Positions 52,252-59,432 of a stretch of DNA of 59,432 bases are shown piece by piece. The stretch lies in contig JAUNVM010000010.1 of NCBI GenBank assembly GCA_030537635.1, positions 10,932 through 70,363 on the forward strand, given 5' to 3'. Position numbers and translations under genes: made by a program. How positions within the stretch are numbered: the stretch's first letter is position 1; each line of letters opens with the position of its first letter. Under the pieces are notes generated by a model. It saw nothing but the letters and a program-made list of their open reading frames with translations. It was not told the DNA's origin and ran no database searches. Source of the DNA: Flaviflexus sp. (GTDB lineage: Bacteria > Actinomycetota > Actinomycetes > Actinomycetales > Actinomycetaceae).

Positions 52252-53766
52252 ATGGCTCCATTCGATCCGACCATCCCCTCCACCACCGAATCAGGCGCAC
52301 GCCGGGAGTCCGATGCGCATTCACTGAGCGTGGGAGCCGATGGTCCGCTGCTGCTGCACGATGTCGCGCTGGTAGAAAAGCTGGCTCGCTTCGACCGCGA
52401 GCGAGTTCCCGAGCGTTCCCCGCACGCCAAGGGCTCCGGAGCCTTTGGCACCTTCGAGGTCACCCATGATGTATCGGCCTACACGAAGGCCGACTTCCTT
52501 CAGCCCGGCAAGTCCACCCCCATGCTTGCTCGCTTCTCGACGGTGGCCGGCGAGCTCGGTTCGCCCGACACGTGGCGCGACGTGCGCGGCTTTGCCCTGA
52601 AGTTCTACACCGACGAGGGCAACTTCGACATGGTCGGCAACAATACCCCGATTTTCTTCGTGCGCGACCCCATGAAGTTCCCGGACTTCATTCACTCCCA
52701 GAAGCGTCTGCCTGATTCGGGCCTGCGCTCGAACAACATGCAGTGGGACTTCTGGTCGCTCTCCCCGGAGACCGCCCACCAGGTTGCCTACCTCATGGGT
52801 GACCGCGGCATTCCGAAGAGCTGGCGGCACATGAACGGCTACTCCTCGCACACCTACATGTGGGTCAATGCGGCCGGAGAGAAGTTCTGGGTGAAGTACC
52901 ACTTCCACACCGATCAGGGCGTGGAAAACATGACGAACGAGGAGGCGAGCGAGCTGGCCGGGAAGGATGCCGACTTCCACCGCCGCGATCTCTTCGAGGC
53001 CATTGAGCGCGGGGACTACCCGTCCTGGACGCTGTCGGTCCAGATCATGCCCTACGCCGAGGCGAAGGACTACCGCTTCAACCCCTTCGATCTGACGAAG
53101 GTGTGGTCGAAGAAGGACTACCCGCTGACCGAGGTTGGCCGGTTCACCCTCACCGAGAATCCCACCAATCATTTCGCGCAGATCGAGCAGGCGGCCTTCA
53201 GCCCCTCCAACACCGTGCCCGGCACCGGTCTGTCCCCGGACAAGATGCTGCTTGGCCGCGTCTTCTCCTACCCGGATGCTCACCGGAACCGGATCGGCAC
53301 GAATTTCAACCAGCTGCCGGTCAATGCGCCGAAGGTGCCAACGAACTCCTACGACAAGGAGGGCGCCATGCAGTACCACCACTCCGGCAATGCTCCGGTC
53401 TACGCCCCGAACTCCTACGGGCGCGCCTACCAGGACACCGAGCACGTGGTGGACAACGGCTGGGAGGCCGATGGCGAGATGGTGCGCGCGGCCTATTCGA
53501 AGCACGCTGAGGACGATGACTTCATTCAGGCCCACATCCTCGTCCGCGAGGTGTACTCCGATGAGGAGCGCGAGCGCCTCGTCGAGACCGTGACCGGCTC
53601 GCTGCTGCCCGATGTGGAGGAGCCCGTGCTCTCCAACGTCTTTGCCTACTGGCGCAACATTGACGCCGAGGTGGGCGAGCAGATCGAGAAGAAGTACTAC
53701 GCCGACAAGGGCGACCAGTTCCCCGGCGGTGATCCTCGCCATGAGGATCTCCCCGACGAGAACTGA
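52252..53766 (+). CDS. katA: Haem catalase (monofunctional, small-subunit)
   Basis: Breaks down hydrogen peroxide. It has 504 residues, the clade 3 small-subunit size. The distal His is in [12 protein letters not shown], the distal Asn in [13 protein letters not shown], and the proximal Tyr in [17 protein letters not shown] 52252 follows AAAAGGA. It is co-transcribed with the Fur-family gene and followed by a strong hairpin. Certain. Confidence 0.97.
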   Translation: MAPFDPTIPSTTESGARRESDAHSLSVGADGPLLLHDVALVEKLARFDRERVPERSPHAKGSGAFGTFEVTHDVSAYTKADFLQPGKSTPMLARFSTVAGELGSPDTWRDVRGFALKFYTDEGNFDMVGNNTPIFFVRDPMKFPDFIHSQKRLPDSGLRSNNMQWDFWSLSPETAHQVAYLMGDRGIPKSWRHMNGYSSHTYMWVNAAGEKFWVKYHFHTDQGVENMTNEEASELAGKDADFHRRDLFEAIERGDYPSWTLSVQIMPYAEAKDYRFNPFDLTKVWSKKDYPLTEVGRFTLTENPTNHFAQIEQAAFSPSNTVPGTGLSPDKMLLGRVFSYPDAHRNRIGTNFNQLPVNAPKVPTNSYDKEGAMQYHHSGNAPVYAPNSYGRAYQDTEHVVDNGWEADGEMVRAAYSKHAEDDDFIQAHILVREVYSDEERERLVETVTGSLLPDVEEPVLSNVFAYWRNIDAEVGEQIEKKYYADKGDQFPGGDPRHEDLPDEN

Positions 53767-53778
53767 GTCGCACCCCGC

Positions 53779-53806
53779 AGACGCCCCGCCACCCGGCGGG
53801 GCGTCT
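53779..53806 (+). terminator. Hairpin after katA
   Basis: AGACGCCCCGCC, loop ACCC, GGCGGGGCGTCT: a 12-bp stem 13 bp after the stop. The T-run is weak. Confidence 0.75.
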
Positions 53807-53966
53807 CGCATTGTGGCGGACCGGTTTTTCCGCCTCCTCCTCCAAAGCGGAGATTTCGGTGAGATGACGGCGATGTGCCTTCCAGGGAACGCCAAGGAAA
53901 ATCTCAGTATCCGAACAGAATCGGTTCTTTGGCCCGCGCTGTCCACGTCTACCCCATTATTCACTC

Positions 53967-55538
53967 ATGGTGAAACACATGGCCCAGGCTGCTGGGCGAG
54001 AATCTTGGTCAACCCAAGCCGGGTTCCTCCTGGCGGCGATCGGCTCTGCGATCGGTCTGGGTAATATCTGGCGCTTCCCCGGCGTCGTCTACGAGAACGG
54101 TGGCGGAGCCTTCATCCTCCCGTATCTCGTCGCCCTGCTCACGGCAGGTGTCCCCTTCCTCATGTTCGACTACGCCCTTGGGCACCGCTTCCGCGGATCC
54201 CCTCCCCTCGTGCTGCGCCGCATTGGCCGCTGGTGGGAGTCCCTCGGCTGGGTTCAGGTGGCGGTCTGCTTCGTCATCCTCACCTACTACGCGGTCATCC
54301 TCGCCTGGGCGGCCTCCTACCTGTTCTTCTCGGTCAACAAGACCTGGGAGAACAATCCGGATGGCACCGCCGCCTTCTTCGTGGGCGACTACCTCCAGGT
54401 GGGCGATCCCGGCTTCACGATTGACGGCGTCCCGGGCGTCATGTTCCCCCTCATCGCCATCTGGGCCGTCGTCCTCGTCATCCTCGCGCTCGGCGTGCAG
54501 CGCGGACTCGAGCGGGCCAATAAGATCTTCATTCCCATGCTCGCCGTGGTCTTCCTCGTCATGGTGGTCCGCGCCCTGTTCCTGCCGGGCGCGATCGATG
54601 GCCTGGATGCTCTGTTCACCCCCAACTGGGGTGCGCTGTTCCACGCCGAGGTGTGGATCGCCGCCTACTCGCAGATCTTCTTCTCCCTGTCGGTGGCCTT
54701 CGGCATCATGCTCACCTACGCCTCCTACCTCAAGCCTCGCTCGAATCTTGCCCCGACCGCCGCGGTTGCGGCCTTCGCGAACTCGTCCTTTGAGATCCTC
54801 GCGGGCCTGGGCGTCTTCGCCACCCTGGGGTACATGGCCGGGCAGGAGGGCCAGACGATCGCCCAATTCGGTGAGGCGAATTCGATTGCGGGCGTCGGCC
54901 TGTCCTTCATGACCTTCCCGCAGATCATCTCGACCATGCCCGGCGGGGCCCTGTTCGGCGTCCTGTTCTTCTTCTCCCTCCTCATCGCCGGCATCACCTC
55001 CCTGCTCTCCCTGCTGCAGGTGGTCTCCGCCGCCGTTCAGGAGAAGTTCGGCCTGTCGACCGGCCGTGCCGCCAGCGCCGTCACGGCCGCCGCCCTCGTC
55101 GTCTCGGTTGCCCTGTTCGGCACCACGAACGGTCTCAATGCCCTCGACGTCATCGATCACGTCATCAATAACCTCGGCATTGTCGGTGCCGCGATCGCCA
55201 CGACCGCGTTCATCACCTTCAAGGCCAAGCGCCTCGAGGAGCTGCGCCGCCACATCAACTACGTCTCCACCCTGCACGTGGGCCGCTGGTGGAATGCGCT
55301 GGTCGGCTACATCGTCCCGGCCGTCCTCACCATCATCCTCGTCATCACGATCAAGACCCTGGCCACGGAGGGCTACGGCGGATATCCGACCGGATTCTTC
55401 GCCCAGTGCACGATTGGCACCTTCGTCTTCGTCTTCCTCCTGTCCTTCACCCTGCCGCTGGTCAAGTGGCATACGGACGTCGATGACTACACGCCCTACC
55501 CCGCTGCCAGCCAGCTCAACGTCAAGGAGTACAAGTGA
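53967..55538 (+). CDS. Neurotransmitter:sodium symporter family amino-acid transporter
   Basis: A Na+-coupled importer of 523 residues with 12 predicted helices, LeuT fold. The unwound helix 1 reads FLLAAIGSAIGLGNIWRFPGVVYENGGGAFILPY, with the Na+ and substrate contacts. The next gene encodes a MetS-type subunit, so it resembles the methionine/alanine importer MetPS of Corynebacterium; substrate is likely a neutral amino acid. ATG 53967 or ATG 53979 may be the start; the latter has GGTGA before it. The stop overlaps the small gene by 4 bp. Confidence 0.9.
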   Translation: MVKHMAQAAGRESWSTQAGFLLAAIGSAIGLGNIWRFPGVVYENGGGAFILPYLVALLTAGVPFLMFDYALGHRFRGSPPLVLRRIGRWWESLGWVQVAVCFVILTYYAVILAWAASYLFFSVNKTWENNPDGTAAFFVGDYLQVGDPGFTIDGVPGVMFPLIAIWAVVLVILALGVQRGLERANKIFIPMLAVVFLVMVVRALFLPGAIDGLDALFTPNWGALFHAEVWIAAYSQIFFSLSVAFGIMLTYASYLKPRSNLAPTAAVAAFANSSFEILAGLGVFATLGYMAGQEGQTIAQFGEANSIAGVGLSFMTFPQIISTMPGGALFGVLFFFSLLIAGITSLLSLLQVVSAAVQEKFGLSTGRAASAVTAAALVVSVALFGTTNGLNALDVIDHVINNLGIVGAAIATTAFITFKAKRLEELRRHINYVSTLHVGRWWNALVGYIVPAVLTIILVITIKTLATEGYGGYPTGFFAQCTIGTFVFVFLLSFTLPLVKWHTDVDDYTPYPAASQLNVKEYK

Positions 55539-55663
55539 GCGCCGATTCCATCATTCTCATGGCCGTATCGATCATCACGGTGTGGGGCGGGCTCGCCGTC
55601 TCCACCCGCTTCCTCGTCACGCATCCGATCCCCGAGAACGAGATGCTTGACGCACCAGAATAG
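55535..55663 (+). CDS. MetS-type small subunit of the NSS transporter
   Basis: A 42-residue single-helix membrane protein: MSADSIILMAVSIITVWGGL, then a short polar tail ending NEMLDAPE. The GTG start at 55535 lies within the end of the transporter gene (GTGA overlap), behind AAGGAG. Size, single helix with ITVWGGL and gene position match MetS, which MetP needs for activity in Corynebacterium glutamicum. A typical case of a small gene easily missed. Confidence 0.9.
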   Translation: MSADSIILMAVSIITVWGGLAVSTRFLVTHPIPENEMLDAPE

Positions 55664-55696
55664 GACCGCTCGCCCGCCGGCCAGCAGTCATCACCA

Positions 55697-55728
55697 ACGG
55701 GGAGGGAGCCAGGAGGCTCCCTCCCCGT
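55697..55728 (+). terminator. Hairpin after the NSS/MetS genes
   Basis: ACGGGGAGGGAGCC, loop AGGA, GGCTCCCTCCCCGT: a 14-bp perfect stem 33 bp after the small gene. No T-run. The next 160 bp up to the asparaginase stop hold nothing I can assign. Confidence 0.75.
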
Positions 55729-55890
55729 CACTCTGCTCAACGGCGTGGTCCCTCCAGCGTTGTCCCTCCGGCGTACCCGCACCGGCTTCCCATAGCCGCA
55801 CTGGGCTCCAAGACCCGGTGCTGGCGAAGCCGGTGATCCGGTCGGACCGGCATCCACCGATCGCTAGAGCATCGGGCGAGATCGCCGGTG

Positions 55891-56883
55891 TTAGGCGCCG
55901 TACTCGGCAAAGGCAGCCGCAAGATCGGTGTGCCCGGCGCACAGGAGCACGTGGAGGAGGAGGCGGGCCTTGCGGGCGGTGAGGTAGCCGGCGCCGATGA
56001 GGCCCAGGTCCAGCAGGTCGGATTCCGATCCGGCATAACCATAGGCCCGGGTGAGCGTCGGGCCGGCCCCGGTGCGGGAGGCGAAGATGACGGGCAGGCC
56101 GGAGCGCACCGCCCGGACGGCGGCATCCCTCGCCGGAACCGACAGGTGGCCCACCCCGAGGGAGGCGAGAACGATGCCATCGGGATTGTCGTGGGCCACC
56201 GCGTCAATCGCCCAGCCATCATCGGCAGCGGTGGATTCCAGCACCGGAATCTTCACCTGCCGAGGATCGGGAACGGGCAGGGCGGCTGGCCGGCGTGCCG
56301 GCCTCATCATGACGGTGATGTCCTCTGCCAGGCGGGCAATTGGTCCCCAGCCGGGAGAGGCAAAGGTCCATGTGGCCGTGGCATGGGTCTTGGCCACGGT
56401 GCGGGCCAGATGCACCTCGTCATTGGCGACCACGAGCACGCCCATGCCGGCCAGCTCGGGGCAGCTGGCCGCGCGAACGGCGGCCACGAGATTACCCGGC
56501 CCATCCGCCGAAGGCTCGCTCGGCGCCCTCATGGCGCCCGTGAGGATAAGGGGAATGTCGCGGTCCCACACAAGGTCAAGGAAGTAGGCGGTCTCCTCGA
56601 GGGTGTCGGTGCCGTGGGTGAGGACGATGCCATCGGCGCCGCACTCGGCCTGGGCGACACAAAACTGATAGGCGGCCACGAGGTCCGCCATGGTGAGATG
56701 TGGGGAGGGAGCGCCGGCCAGGGTGACCGCGGTGATCTCGGCGATCTCGGTGAGGGAGGGAACCGCGGCAAGAAGATCATCGGCCGTCAGCGAGGGCGTG
56801 ACGCCGCCGCCGGTCTCATCCGGCATCATCGCAATGGTTCCACCCATCGCGCCAATGGCAATTCTCCTCATCCCGCTGTCCAT
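55891..56883 (-). CDS. L-asparaginase (bacterial type)
   Basis: Hydrolyses asparagine to aspartate and ammonia. The 330 residues have the first catalytic Thr in MGGTIAMM (Thr16) and the second in THGTDTLEETAYF. The C-terminal Asn/Gln-type domain is intact. No signal peptide is seen, so it should be cytoplasmic (type I-like). ATG 56883 follows GAAGGAG. A long perfect palindrome lies 19 bp upstream, between this gene and the divergent PF09818 gene. Confidence 0.92.
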   Translation of the reverse strand: MDSGMRRIAIGAMGGTIAMMPDETGGGVTPSLTADDLLAAVPSLTEIAEITAVTLAGAPSPHLTMADLVAAYQFCVAQAECGADGIVLTHGTDTLEETAYFLDLVWDRDIPLILTGAMRAPSEPSADGPGNLVAAVRAASCPELAGMGVLVVANDEVHLARTVAKTHATATWTFASPGWGPIARLAEDITVMMRPARRPAALPVPDPRQVKIPVLESTAADDGWAIDAVAHDNPDGIVLASLGVGHLSVPARDAAVRAVRSGLPVIFASRTGAGPTLTRAYGYAGSESDLLDLGLIGAGYLTARKARLLLHVLLCAGHTDLAAAFAEYGA

Positions 56884-56901
56884 GTCGCTCCTTCAGCTCG
56901 C

Positions 56902-56929
56902 TTGCGTTTGCCCGCTCGGGCAAACGCAA
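56902..56929. promoter_or_regulatory. 28-bp inverted repeat between ansA-type and PF09818 genes
   Basis: TTGCGTTTGCCCG, CT, CGGGCAAACGCAA: perfect 13-bp arms with a 2-nt centre, in the shared regulatory region of two divergent genes. Too tight a loop for an efficient terminator; best read as an operator that could control both. Confidence 0.6.
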
Positions 56930-56969
56930 CGCTAGCAAATCCCCCACCGCCTTGGCATCCCCAGCGCAG

Positions 56970-56975
56970 TACAAT
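56970..56975 (+). promoter_or_regulatory. -10 hexamer TACAAT, leaderless start of PF09818 gene
   Basis: TACAAT ends 6 nt before the ATG at 56982; no ribosome binding site is present. Confidence 0.55.
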
Positions 56976-56981
56976 GACGGG

Positions 56982-58643
56982 ATGGAAGGAACCGCCGCGC
57001 CCAGCTCACTTGCCCGGCGCCTTCGCGCCCTCGATTCGCGCCCGTACGGCGCCTACCGGTCCCTTGCCGGTAGCCACGATCTTGGCATCGGCAAGCTCAT
57101 CATCGACAAGGTCCAGGTCGATCCCTACGCCCCGCCGTCGCTTATGCGGGTGGTGGTGGCGGGCCCGGAGATTCCCGCCGAGCTCACCGCCGATCGCACG
57201 GGCCGCATCGCGGCCGAGGACTATCTCACCCGGCGGCTCATCGCCGAGATTGCCAAGCTGCCCGGCGGCGGGCGGGGAATTGATGCCGGGCGGGCCACCC
57301 AGCACATTCTCGAGCGCACCACCATCCGCATCGACCAGGACGTCGAGATCCGCCTCCTCGTCTCCCTGCCCGCCTCCGGCCGCCGGATCCGCGGACACCA
57401 GGCGGCTCGCCTGCTCACTGAGGACCTGCCGCGAGTCATCCGCGCCGCGATCCTCGAGGCAGACCTGACGGCCATGGCCGCCCATGTCGCCCACGTGCGC
57501 GATGTGGAGTGGCTGCGCGGACAGCTTGCCGATCTCGACCTCGTCGCCTTCGTGAGTAGCGGTTCGATCTTGCCGCGCCGCTCGGGGGTGAGCGATCGTC
57601 CCCTGCCCGGTGCGGTTCCCTTCTCCCCGCCACACTCGCTCAGCGTGAGCCTCACCCTGCCGAGCGGCCGGGAGATCACCGGCATGGGAATCCCCGAGGG
57701 GGTCACCGTCATTGTCGGCGGCGGCTTCCACGGCAAGTCCACCTTGCTGCGCGCCCTCGAGCGGGGCATCCACCCGCAGGTGGTGGGCGATGGTCGGGAA
57801 TTCGTCGTGACGAGGAGTGACGCTCTATCGATCCGGGCGGAGGACGGGCGGGCGGTCACCTCAGCTGATATCTCCCCCTTCATCACCAACCTGCCCGGCG
57901 GGGCAGACACCACCGATTTCTCGACAACAAATGCCTCCGGTTCCACCTCCCAGGCCGCGAATCTCATGGAAGGGCTGGCCGCCGGAGCCCGCGTCCTCCT
58001 CATCGACGAGGACACCTCAGCCACGAACTTCATGATCCGCGATGATCGGATGAGAAGGCTCATTCCCGAGAGGTACGAGCCCATCACCCCGCTCGCGGAC
58101 CGGGCCCGCGAGCTCGCCGAGGCGGGAATCTCCATCGTGCTTGTCACCGGCGGCAGCTCCCAATTCCTCGACGTGGCCGACCGCGTCATCGCCATGCGCA
58201 ACTACGTGCCCAGCGACGTCACCGAGGAGGCCCGAGGGCTCAGCACCCCGCGCCCCCGCCCACGGCCGGCCGATCTTGCCGGTGCCGCGCAGCGCATCTC
58301 GCAGCGAGTTCTTGATCCCACCTGCCTGCGGGCTCGCAAACCACCCAGGGCGAGCGGGAAGACCATCCGCCTTGGGTCCGAGACCATTGACCTCACCGCG
58401 CTGAGCGGCCTGCTCGAAGAGCCCCAAACCCGCGCGATCGCCCGCTGCCTGGACCTGCTCGCCACCGAGCGGGCAAGCATTGGCGAACTCCTCGACGATC
58501 TTGAACACCTCATTGACACCTCGGGGCTGAGCGCGCTCAGCGACCGCCCCCATCCCGGCCTGCTCGCCCGACCCCGCCGGTTTGAGATCCACGCGGCCCT
58601 TAACCGGCTGCGCAGCCTCTCGCTCATCGACCACCACAGCTAG
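56982..58643 (+). CDS. Predicted ABC-class ATPase (PF09818 family)
   Basis: A 553-residue soluble protein. An N-terminal segment (SLARRLRALDSRPYGAYRSL) typical of the family is followed by an ABC-type fold with Walker A VGGGFHGKSTLLRAL, the GDGREFVVTRSDALSIRAED stretch and Walker B VLLIDEDTSATNFMIRDDRM. No membrane partner is adjacent. Function is unknown; relatives are sparse and some occur near RNA-repair genes. ATG 56982 fits a leaderless transcript; an in-frame start upstream (56952) lacks any signal. Confidence 0.9.
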   Translation: MEGTAAPSSLARRLRALDSRPYGAYRSLAGSHDLGIGKLIIDKVQVDPYAPPSLMRVVVAGPEIPAELTADRTGRIAAEDYLTRRLIAEIAKLPGGGRGIDAGRATQHILERTTIRIDQDVEIRLLVSLPASGRRIRGHQAARLLTEDLPRVIRAAILEADLTAMAAHVAHVRDVEWLRGQLADLDLVAFVSSGSILPRRSGVSDRPLPGAVPFSPPHSLSVSLTLPSGREITGMGIPEGVTVIVGGGFHGKSTLLRALERGIHPQVVGDGREFVVTRSDALSIRAEDGRAVTSADISPFITNLPGGADTTDFSTTNASGSTSQAANLMEGLAAGARVLLIDEDTSATNFMIRDDRMRRLIPERYEPITPLADRARELAEAGISIVLVTGGSSQFLDVADRVIAMRNYVPSDVTEEARGLSTPRPRPRPADLAGAAQRISQRVLDPTCLRARKPPRASGKTIRLGSETIDLTALSGLLEEPQTRAIARCLDLLATERASIGELLDDLEHLIDTSGLSALSDRPHPGLLARPRRFEIHAALNRLRSLSLIDHHS

Positions 58644-58763
58644 CGCCCCGGGAGCCGCAGACGGCAGCACGGCTCGCGCGAACATCTTGGCAACATGCCT
58701 ACCGGGCCGCGATGGCGTCTTGTACTCTGGTAGCAACATTCACCCATCACGCAAGGGGCGACG

Positions 58764-59432
58764 ATGTCCAGCACACCGCCAGAAAACAACGGTCAGCCAC
58801 AGCCGGACGAGCAGTACTCACCCGGCGAGCAGTACTCGCCAGCTGAGGGAGGCCAGCCGGATTATTCGCAGGGCCAGCCCACCCAGGCCTACAACCAGTA
58901 TCAGCCCACCGAGCAATACGACCAGGGCCAGGACCCGCAGGCCGAACAGTATGGTCAGTACCAGCCCACTGAGCAATACGGTCAGTACCAGCCCACGGAG
59001 CAGTACGGCCAGTTCCAGCAGCCTGATCAGTACGGTCAGGGCCACTACCAGCCGACCGAACAGTATGCTGCGGCCCAGCCCTATCCGCCGGCCGGACAGC
59101 AGTACGGCCAGTACGCCGCGCCGGCCGATCAGGGTTACGGCCAGTTCCCGCCGCAGGGATATCCGCAGGGCCAGCCGATGGGCTATCCGGCCCCCGGCGC
59201 ATGGGGGCAGCCGCCGAAGAAGAAGGGCAAGAGCTGGATCGTCTGGCTCCTTCTTGCCCTCCTCCTGCTCGGTGGCATCGGCTACGGGGTGTACTGGTAC
59301 CTCAACCAGGACAAGGACGAGAGCGCCACGGCCGATCCGACCGCCTCCCCCACCACCGAGGCGCCGACGGAGGATCCGACGGAAGATCCGCAGCCCACCG
59401 AGGAACCGACCGAGGACCCCGAACCCACCGAG
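58764..59432 (+). CDS. Gln/Tyr-repeat single-pass membrane protein, 3' end missing
   Basis: The frame starts at ATG 58764 (AAGGGG upstream) and is open to the right edge, at least 223 residues. The N-terminal 150 residues consist of imperfect copies of QYQPTEQYGQ, rich in Gln, Tyr, Pro and Gly and without Cys. A Lys-rich stretch (PPKKKGKS) and one membrane helix (about 157-178) follow, then an extracellular Thr/Glu/Pro/Asp stalk (TEEPTEDPEPTE). The layout predicts a disordered cytoplasmic domain and an exported C-terminal domain that lies off the window. Specific function unknown. Confidence 0.85.
   Translation, partial: MSSTPPENNGQPQPDEQYSPGEQYSPAEGGQPDYSQGQPTQAYNQYQPTEQYDQGQDPQAEQYGQYQPTEQYGQYQPTEQYGQFQQPDQYGQGHYQPTEQYAAAQPYPPAGQQYGQYAAPADQGYGQFPPQGYPQGQPMGYPAPGAWGQPPKKKGKSWIVWLLLALLLLGGIGYGVYWYLNQDKDESATADPTASPTTEAPTEDPTEDPQPTEEPTEDPEPTE
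58815..59065 (+). repeat. Degenerate tandem repeats coding QYxxTEQYGQ
   Basis: Repeat units of about 30 bp with cores such as cagtaccagcccac and gagcaatacggtcag recur five or six times, most similar between 58940 and 59060. They encode the low-complexity N-terminal part of the last gene and could change copy number by slippage. Confidence 0.7.

Noticed and set aside
1..59432. CRISPR array, prophage, insertion sequence or rRNA operon
   Set aside because: No spaced identical repeats, transposase, integrase, phage structural gene or rRNA segment was recognised on either strand.

Overview
The window is about 59 kb of chromosomal DNA from a high-GC Gram-positive bacterium. Start codons are a mix of ATG, GTG and TTG, several genes appear to have leaderless transcripts, and the housekeeping gene order is actinobacterial: glmU-prs-rplY, metG-tatD-rpf/G5-rsmA-ispE-ABC-F, and divergent rsmI/pmt. 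The iron-uptake operon with an FMN lipoprotein, the short GlmU and the sugar-scavenging genes suggest a host-associated actinomycete (Actinomycetaceae- or Bifidobacterium-like). That placement is inference; no rRNA gene is present. I see no insertion sequence, prophage or CRISPR array.

Layout. 1-2.9 kb: rplY (cut by the left edge), prs, a short glmU and tRNA-Gln, all on the minus strand. 3.1-7.8 kb: a TetR regulator, a two-gene ABC-2 exporter, a MarR regulator and an SGNH hydrolase. 7.9-11 kb: a YdeP/FdhF-type molybdopterin oxidoreductase with its FdhD sulfurtransferase. 11.1-20.1 kb: a glycan locus with a LacI regulator, GH38 alpha-mannosidase, GH5-type beta-mannosidase candidate and a complete sugar ABC importer except for its ATPase; two related LacI-type operator candidates lie before the two transcription units. 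20.2-28.7 kb: one minus-strand operon of eight genes, FTR1 permease, P19-type lipoprotein, DUF2318 membrane protein, two FtsX-type permeases, LolD/MacB-type ATPase, FMN-binding lipoprotein and ApbE flavin transferase, headed by two DtxR/IdeR-like iron boxes 36 bp apart. 29.1-31.2 kb: a GNAT enzyme and an MFS-like transporter.

31.3-38.8 kb is the second conserved block (ABC-F, ispE, rsmA, secreted G5/transglycosylase, tatD, metG). 38.9-42.6 kb: a nicotinamidase-like hydrolase, rsmI and a protein O-mannosyltransferase. 42.6-44.8 kb: a persulfide-response operon with a CoA-disulfide reductase/rhodanese fusion, a CstR-type repressor (Cys31/Cys60) and a 52-residue Cys-rich protein, behind a perfect CsoR/CstR-type palindrome. 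45-48.3 kb: a phenol/hydroxybenzoate monooxygenase and an AI-2E-type membrane protein. 48.8-51.6 kb: cstA, a small protein ending Cys-Cys-stop and an ArsA-type ATPase, all overlapping. 51.8-53.8 kb: Fur-family regulator and catalase. 54-55.7 kb: NSS-type amino-acid symporter with a 42-residue MetS-type subunit. 55.9-59.4 kb: asparaginase, a PF09818-type ATPase and the start of a Gln/Tyr-repeat membrane protein that runs off the right edge.

The accessory genes fall into modules that combine transport with redox chemistry: iron uptake with flavinylation, persulfide detoxification, peroxide defence, and host-type glycan use. The ~26 kb accessory stretch (3-29 kb) separates two housekeeping blocks that are commonly close together in actinobacteria, which suggests it is a site of gain or rearrangement.
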